Positions 59,928 through 64,000 of a DNA stretch of 64,000 nt are shown piece by piece. How positions within the stretch are numbered: the stretch's first letter is position 1; every line of letters begins with the position of its first letter. The notes under the pieces were generated by a model. That model saw only the letters and a list, made by a program, of their open reading frames with translations, ran no database searches and was not told where the DNA came from. The DNA is taken from the NCBI GenBank assembly GCA_977017575.1, contig CDRNVI010000002.1, positions 496,001 through 560,000 of the forward strand, given 5' to 3'. A program made the translations under genes and the position numbers. Source of the stretch: Paramoeba atlantica. Its lineage: Eukaryota > Discosea.

Positions 59928-62795
59928 CACATCCCAAATTGCTGCAAGGCGGAATGGTCTCGAGTGTTTACCTCATGCTTGAATGCAGCCATGCTGGATA
60001 ACACGTTGGAGGCTTGGACCCGCCTCGCTATGCTTCCTAAATGCGTACTCCCAGCCCCACACCGGGGCGGTAGCGGGAACAAAACCTCTTATGCGTCTTT
60101 CGTTCGTAAAAGCCTAGCTAGATGGAACCAACAAGAGTATTCGTCCCTCTGGAGCGACGCCATATCCAGTCTACGGCGCAAACGCAAACCCCAGACCCAG
60201 GCATCCAGTTTAGAGGAAGACGAAAAAAGGGCAGCACTACGAGCTGAGCGACTCGTTCGAGACAGAGAACTGTCACGTGCCATGACAGCACTGACCTCCG
60301 AACCACTCGCTCCCAACGACGACGCCACATACGCCAAACTTGTAAGCAAACATCCCTCGCGACTAGCGGAAGAACGCCCGAATATTCAACCTTCCCCCCT
60401 CCCCGTGAATCCGCTAAAGGCCACAGAAGAAGACATAACCGCGGCTCTCTCAAGCTTCCACCGTGGCTCCTCCGGTGGGGCATTTGGCCTCCGGCCCGAG
60501 CACGTGCAAATTGCAACGGAATACCACAACGACGAACGCACAAACCCCTTGGGAACACTTACGAAGTTTACGAACCATCTCCTTTCCGGGAGAGCCCCGG
60601 AGGAGGTCCAGCCATACTTCGCCGGAGGACGATTGTGCGCACTTCATAAGGGGGAGCACGATGTACGACCCATTGCTGCTGGAGAAACCCTCCGGCGCCT
60701 GGCAAGCAAAGTTGCATGTCTTTCCGTCAAAGAAAAAGCCCGAAAGCTCTTTAGTGGGCATCAGTTTGGTGTTGCCATACCAGCAGGGATCGACCGGGTC
60801 ATACATTTGTGTCGTCTAACGATGGCGGAACACTGTGCCGACGAGGATTTTGTTTTCTGCATAGTTGACCTCCGGAATGCATTCAATCACGTGTCGCGTA
60901 ACTGTTTTATTTCGCTTACACGCAAACATTTTCCCGAACTCAGCGCCTTTGTCGAATGGTGCTACGCCACCGACAGTAGTCTCACGTTCGGGGATCGAAC
61001 AGTCACCTCCTCCGAAGGTGTCCAACAGGGAGATCCACTAGGTCCCTTCCTATTCTCCTTGGTAATGAAACAAGTATACCTAAAGATCCATGATGCGGCC
61101 CCAAAACTAGACTTAAACATGTGGTATCTGGACGACGGAACTCTTTCGGGAAGATCTTCAGATGTAAGGCACGCGCTCGACGCAATTGCCATCGAAGGTC
61201 CCAAATGGGGATTACATCTTAACTCCTCCAAATGTGAACTCATTACCAATCCTGCGGCCTCGGATCGACTAGATCTCTTCCCAGATATTCCGGGTCTAAA
61301 CAAGAAGTCGGAAGGCAACCTTGACATCCTAGGCAGCCCCATCGGATCCACGCCCCACTGTCGCCGATACCTTATAGACAACGCGGTCAGCCTAGCTGAG
61401 GAGTCCCTTGACGCGATCGAAAAGCTGGAAGATCCACAGGTAGCCTTATCTCTCATCCGTCATTGTACCGGATTCTGTCAAATGGTGCATACACTTCGAA
61501 CTACACCCGCAACAGAGCTACAGGACCTCTGCCAACGCCTAGATAATGCAGTCCAGCACGCAGCAGAGCGTTTCGTTGGTCCCTTGAGTGGCGCTGCTCG
61601 ACGACAGGCGCAACGTGACAAGAGGTATGGGGGGTTTGGACTGCGCTCAGCGGAATCGCATGCCACATCAGCCTACGTATCGTCAGTCGCTTCCGCATCC
61701 TCTAAGGATCGTTGGGACCCAATGCAAGCCCAAGGCTTCGAGTCGGCAGTACGGGATGTGAATAGTAGTGCAGGATACGACCTCGTTTCTAACTCCGGGA
61801 GAATTATAAAGCCCCCTTCCCCCTCCTCACCGGAACAATCGTACCCCGAGAGCACACGCTCTGATGAAGATATCCCGGACGCAGCCCACCCAAGCGAATC
61901 ACTTAACACAGAATCCCGCCCCAAACTGGTAATCCCCCGCCAGCGCGAGCTAAGCCAGGCGATTTCCTCTCATGAATATGAGCTGGAATACGCGAAAGCT
62001 GATGCCAGAACCAGAGCCAGATGGGTTTCCCAAACGGGGAATGGCGCATCGGAGTGGGCGTTCGTAACCCCATCAAAGAACAACGGTCATGCGTTCACCC
62101 CCACCGAATTTCGCATCCTAACCCGGTGGTGGCTCGGTAACGACGTTTACCCAAAGGCCAGGCCCTGTCCTATGGACAAATGTGGATTGCCATTGGGCCC
62201 TGAAGGAGACCACGCCCTTTCTTGTAAGAGTGGGCACGGTATCATTGCCCGACACAACGCTCTCGCTCGACAATTTTCCCTAGACTGCAACAGGTCTGGG
62301 CTGACAACGAAGCGTGAAGTCAGCCTAGATAATACGGGCCCAGGGGGTGGTCGGACCCGACCGGCCGATGTGTTTATTAAAGAGTTTTGCCTTGGCCAGG
62401 GTCTGGTCCTTGATTTCGCCGTCACCAATGTTCAGCAAACGAAGTATACGGACTTGGTCCGTGATGCTAACTTGGTTGAGGCGGGATCCTTCGCCGAAAG
62501 ATACGCGACAGAGCATAAGCAGAAACAAAGGGAAGAAGCCGAAGCGGCCAAGCTCAGATTCGCCGCCATGGCTGTCGAATCGTATGGATCTTGGTCCCCA
62601 AGCGCTATGGCCGTCATTCGAGATTTATCGGTCAACCGGTCACTCCAATCCGCGAACCTATCCAAAGCAGACGCATTACACGCACTGTTAACTGCCCTGA
62701 ACATTACCTTGATGAGATCACAAGCGCGAATGATGGTGCTGCGCTCTCCTCCCACCCCCGATTCAGACCTCGTAGGCTACGGCTCCGAGCTTTGA
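59928..62795 (+). CDS. RLE-LINE family E (E1): RT and restriction-like endonuclease
   Basis: Open from the poly(A) joint at 59928; the N-terminus and 5' UTR are missing, so no start is assigned (a GTG lies at 59964). Motifs: GGAFGLRPEHV, VRPIAAGETLRRL, GHQFGVAIPAG, RT motif A VDLRNAFNHVSR (about 60864), motif B GVQQGDPLGP (about 61017), motif C YLDDG (about 61123); finger CPMDKC...GDHALSC (about 62164) with RHN; RLE RPADVFI...LDFAVTN (62359-62427), then a charged helix. RT and nuclease residues are intact over 945 codons. GC-richer than the rest of the window. Distinct from family A. Confidence 0.88.
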   Translation, partial: HIPNCCKAEWSRVFTSCLNAAMLDNTLEAWTRLAMLPKCVLPAPHRGGSGNKTSYASFVRKSLARWNQQEYSSLWSDAISSLRRKRKPQTQASSLEEDEKRAALRAERLVRDRELSRAMTALTSEPLAPNDDATYAKLVSKHPSRLAEERPNIQPSPLPVNPLKATEEDITAALSSFHRGSSGGAFGLRPEHVQIATEYHNDERTNPLGTLTKFTNHLLSGRAPEEVQPYFAGGRLCALHKGEHDVRPIAAGETLRRLASKVACLSVKEKARKLFSGHQFGVAIPAGIDRVIHLCRLTMAEHCADEDFVFCIVDLRNAFNHVSRNCFISLTRKHFPELSAFVEWCYATDSSLTFGDRTVTSSEGVQQGDPLGPFLFSLVMKQVYLKIHDAAPKLDLNMWYLDDGTLSGRSSDVRHALDAIAIEGPKWGLHLNSSKCELITNPAASDRLDLFPDIPGLNKKSEGNLDILGSPIGSTPHCRRYLIDNAVSLAEESLDAIEKLEDPQVALSLIRHCTGFCQMVHTLRTTPATELQDLCQRLDNAVQHAAERFVGPLSGAARRQAQRDKRYGGFGLRSAESHATSAYVSSVASASSKDRWDPMQAQGFESAVRDVNSSAGYDLVSNSGRIIKPPSPSSPEQSYPESTRSDEDIPDAAHPSESLNTESRPKLVIPRQRELSQAISSHEYELEYAKADARTRARWVSQTGNGASEWAFVTPSKNNGHAFTPTEFRILTRWWLGNDVYPKARPCPMDKCGLPLGPEGDHALSCKSGHGIIARHNALARQFSLDCNRSGLTTKREVSLDNTGPGGGRTRPADVFIKEFCLGQGLVLDFAVTNVQQTKYTDLVRDANLVEAGSFAERYATEHKQKQREEAEAAKLRFAAMAVESYGSWSPSAMAVIRDLSVNRSLQSANLSKADALHALLTALNITLMRSQARMMVLRSPPTPDSDLVGYGSEL

Positions 62796-63267
62796 GAACT
62801 ACGTGATTCTCGCCCCCCCCCCATTCACCAGCCTGAACCCGTCGGGTGTTGGTCGAGTCGGCAGGACCTATACTCACACCTAGCCCCCGTCGGCTAGGTA
62901 CCCCAAGTGAGGTAGTGCCCGGGGAGGGGACCCTGCCCCTCCCCGTCGGCCACCACCTGGTTCTGTGACTGTTCCGCTGCCGGCGGAGGCCCATTGCTTG
63001 CGCCCTCTCGTACAACAAGAGCAGGGTTACCAAGGCAAGCTGGGAGAGGTCGAAAGACCCGGTCCAGAACACGTAAGGAAGGTTTTCCCTGGGCCGACTC
63101 CTAGCAAAAGCGCAGGGAGTCCTCAACCTCCCCAATGAGTTTGGAAGTCGAGTGAGGAAAGCGAAGGGAAGTAAAGGAAAGGAACGAAAAGGAAAAGCAA
63201 AGGGAGGTAAAGAAAGGGAGGTAAAGGAAGTAAAAGGAAAGAAAGAAGTCGTGAAAAAAAAAAAATA
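62796..63267 (+). other. E1 3' UTR with purine-rich end and poly(A)
   Basis: GC-rich stem-forming first half (CCCGTCGG/GGTGTTGG, AGCCCCCGTCGGCTAGG), the shared block GTCGAAAGACCCGGTCCAGA, then AAGGGAGGTAAAG-type purine repeats (63160-63245) and 13 A. No ORF on either strand is convincing. Confidence 0.7.
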
Positions 63268-63366
63268 GAATATATTTTAGAAGTATTCTACTCCATTAAA
63301 AACGTACTGTTGCATCGGTTCTTTGCCTATATCCTTGAACGTTACTAAAAAAAAAAAAAAAAAAAA
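63268..63366 (+). other. 79-nt non-coding segment ending in 20 A
   Basis: TAGAATATATTTTAG to GAACGTTACT followed by A20 (63347-63366), between the E1 tail and E2. Not recognised; one more poly(A)-ended unit in the same-strand series. Confidence 0.5.
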
Positions 63367-64000
63367 GTGTCCTTTGGATGATGTTTCCAGGTCCCAGGCA
63401 CAGCGACTGAAGAAACATGGGGGATTTGGCATTCGTTCATCCGAGCTACATGCCTCCGGGGCTTATATTTCTTCAGTGACATTCGGCGCCAAGCAAGACT
63501 CCTGGGAACCGCAAGGAGCAGAAGGTTTCGAAGATGCAGTTCATGACTTCAACAACGCACTAGGCATCACGGTACTTGACCGGACCACAGGATCTATCAC
63601 CAACAGCCAACAAGATAATCGCCCAACGAGTAACGACATCGAGGCGGATTTACCGGAAGGAACCTATGCCTCGGAGAAATACACAGTACCACGGCAAAAA
63701 CAGTTAAGCCACATTATTTCAGAACACGAATTCGGGCAAGCATTTTACAACGCAGACATTAAGACCCGAACTCGCTGGATTTCACAGTCTGGCAAGGGAG
63801 CTGGGGACTGGGCATTTTCCACTCCATCCAAAGACCTTGGTTTTGCTTTCACACCAGCTGAATTCCGCGCACTGGTAAGGTGGTGGCTCGGAGCACAACT
63901 TGTACCCAGCGTCCAACCATGTCCCATGGAAAAATGTAAAATGTCTATCGGACTCGATGGGGACCACGCTCTAGTGTGCAAATCTGGACATGGCATCATG
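63367..64000 (+). CDS. RLE-LINE family E (E2), partial, runs off the window
   Basis: From CPLDDVSRSQAQRLKKHGGFG: matches E1 from PLSGAARRQAQRDKRYGGFG onward. ASGAYISSV, VPRQKQLSHIISEHE, TRTRWISQSG, FTPAEFRALVRWWLG, finger CPMEKC...GDHALVCKSGHG. 5' truncated at a poly(A) joint; the RLE lies beyond the window. About half the residues differ from E1, so the family is diverse. Confidence 0.85.

Noticed and set aside
62796-63245. rRNA or other structured RNA gene in the GC-rich stretch after E1
   Set aside because: It resembles the tails of the two E-type short elements and ends in poly(A); best read as LINE 3' UTR.
1-64000. Host protein-coding genes
   Set aside because: Every long conserved ORF carries RT, RNase H, recombinase, endonuclease, Gag-like or family-specific LINE sequence. 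Remaining ORFs are antisense or repeat shadows, except the uncertain one at 13550-14182.

Overview
ORGANISM. The window is eukaryotic and almost entirely transposable elements; no ordinary host gene was recognised. A 36-nt sequence with the kinetoplastid/diplonemid spliced-leader (SL) core GATACAGTTTCTGTACC occurs four times (two are copies in a tandem duplication). In three distinct contexts it is joined directly to a different downstream sequence, as on trans-spliced mRNAs. Together with ingi-like LINEs (endonuclease, RT, RNase H), RLE-bearing LINEs of the CRE/R2 type and VIPER/TATE-like tyrosine-recombinase (YR) retrotransposons, this points to Euglenozoa (kinetoplastid or diplonemid). The SL comparison is from memory.

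LAYOUT. Left part (1-15.6 kb): a 3' stub of RLE-LINE family A (A0) lies in a reverse ingi-like LINE (G1). Family-A element A1 (about 1.12-15.59 kb) carries a complete ingi-like LINE G2 (4213-12741, 12-bp TSD). G2 holds an array of about 117 18-bp repeats and three small YR remnants (S1, S2, N1). A1 also carries a composite insertion at 13.03-14.25 kb with an SL-tagged, poly(A)-bearing retrocopy.

Middle part (15.6-57.2 kb): element A2 begins with an SL at 15839 and ends near 48634. It is split without target duplication by two YR elements, C1 (18036-22156, with complete split direct repeats) and C2 (22898-47040). C2 is hit by family-A elements A3, A4 and A5. A3 carries a SINE-like insert and a Mutator-like MITE. 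A4 carries a reverse YR element B1, itself hit by A6 (holding a tRNA-like SINE) and A7. The deepest chain is six levels: A2 > C2 > A4 > B1 > A6 > SINE. A near-identical tandem duplication (38672-48774 and 48775-57192) differs by A5, which is absent from the second copy and so reveals an empty site.

Right part (57.05-64 kb): an SL palindrome with a YR 5' fragment leads into a truncated LINE (D), then a truncated family-A copy (A8), then a same-strand series of poly(A)-separated units including a second RLE-LINE family (E1, and E2 running off the window).

HOW IT WORKS TOGETHER. RLE-LINEs insert with 7-12 bp target duplications. YR elements insert exactly, without duplication, and leave A-B remnants. 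Several insertions look like multi-template cDNAs (poly(A), short foreign segment, poly(A)). Family A, the ingi-like LINE and at least one YR Gag appear to share an N-terminal beta-rich module ending in a Pro-Pro/acidic motif, and in all three YR elements the recombinase ORF lies wholly inside another frame of the RT ORF.
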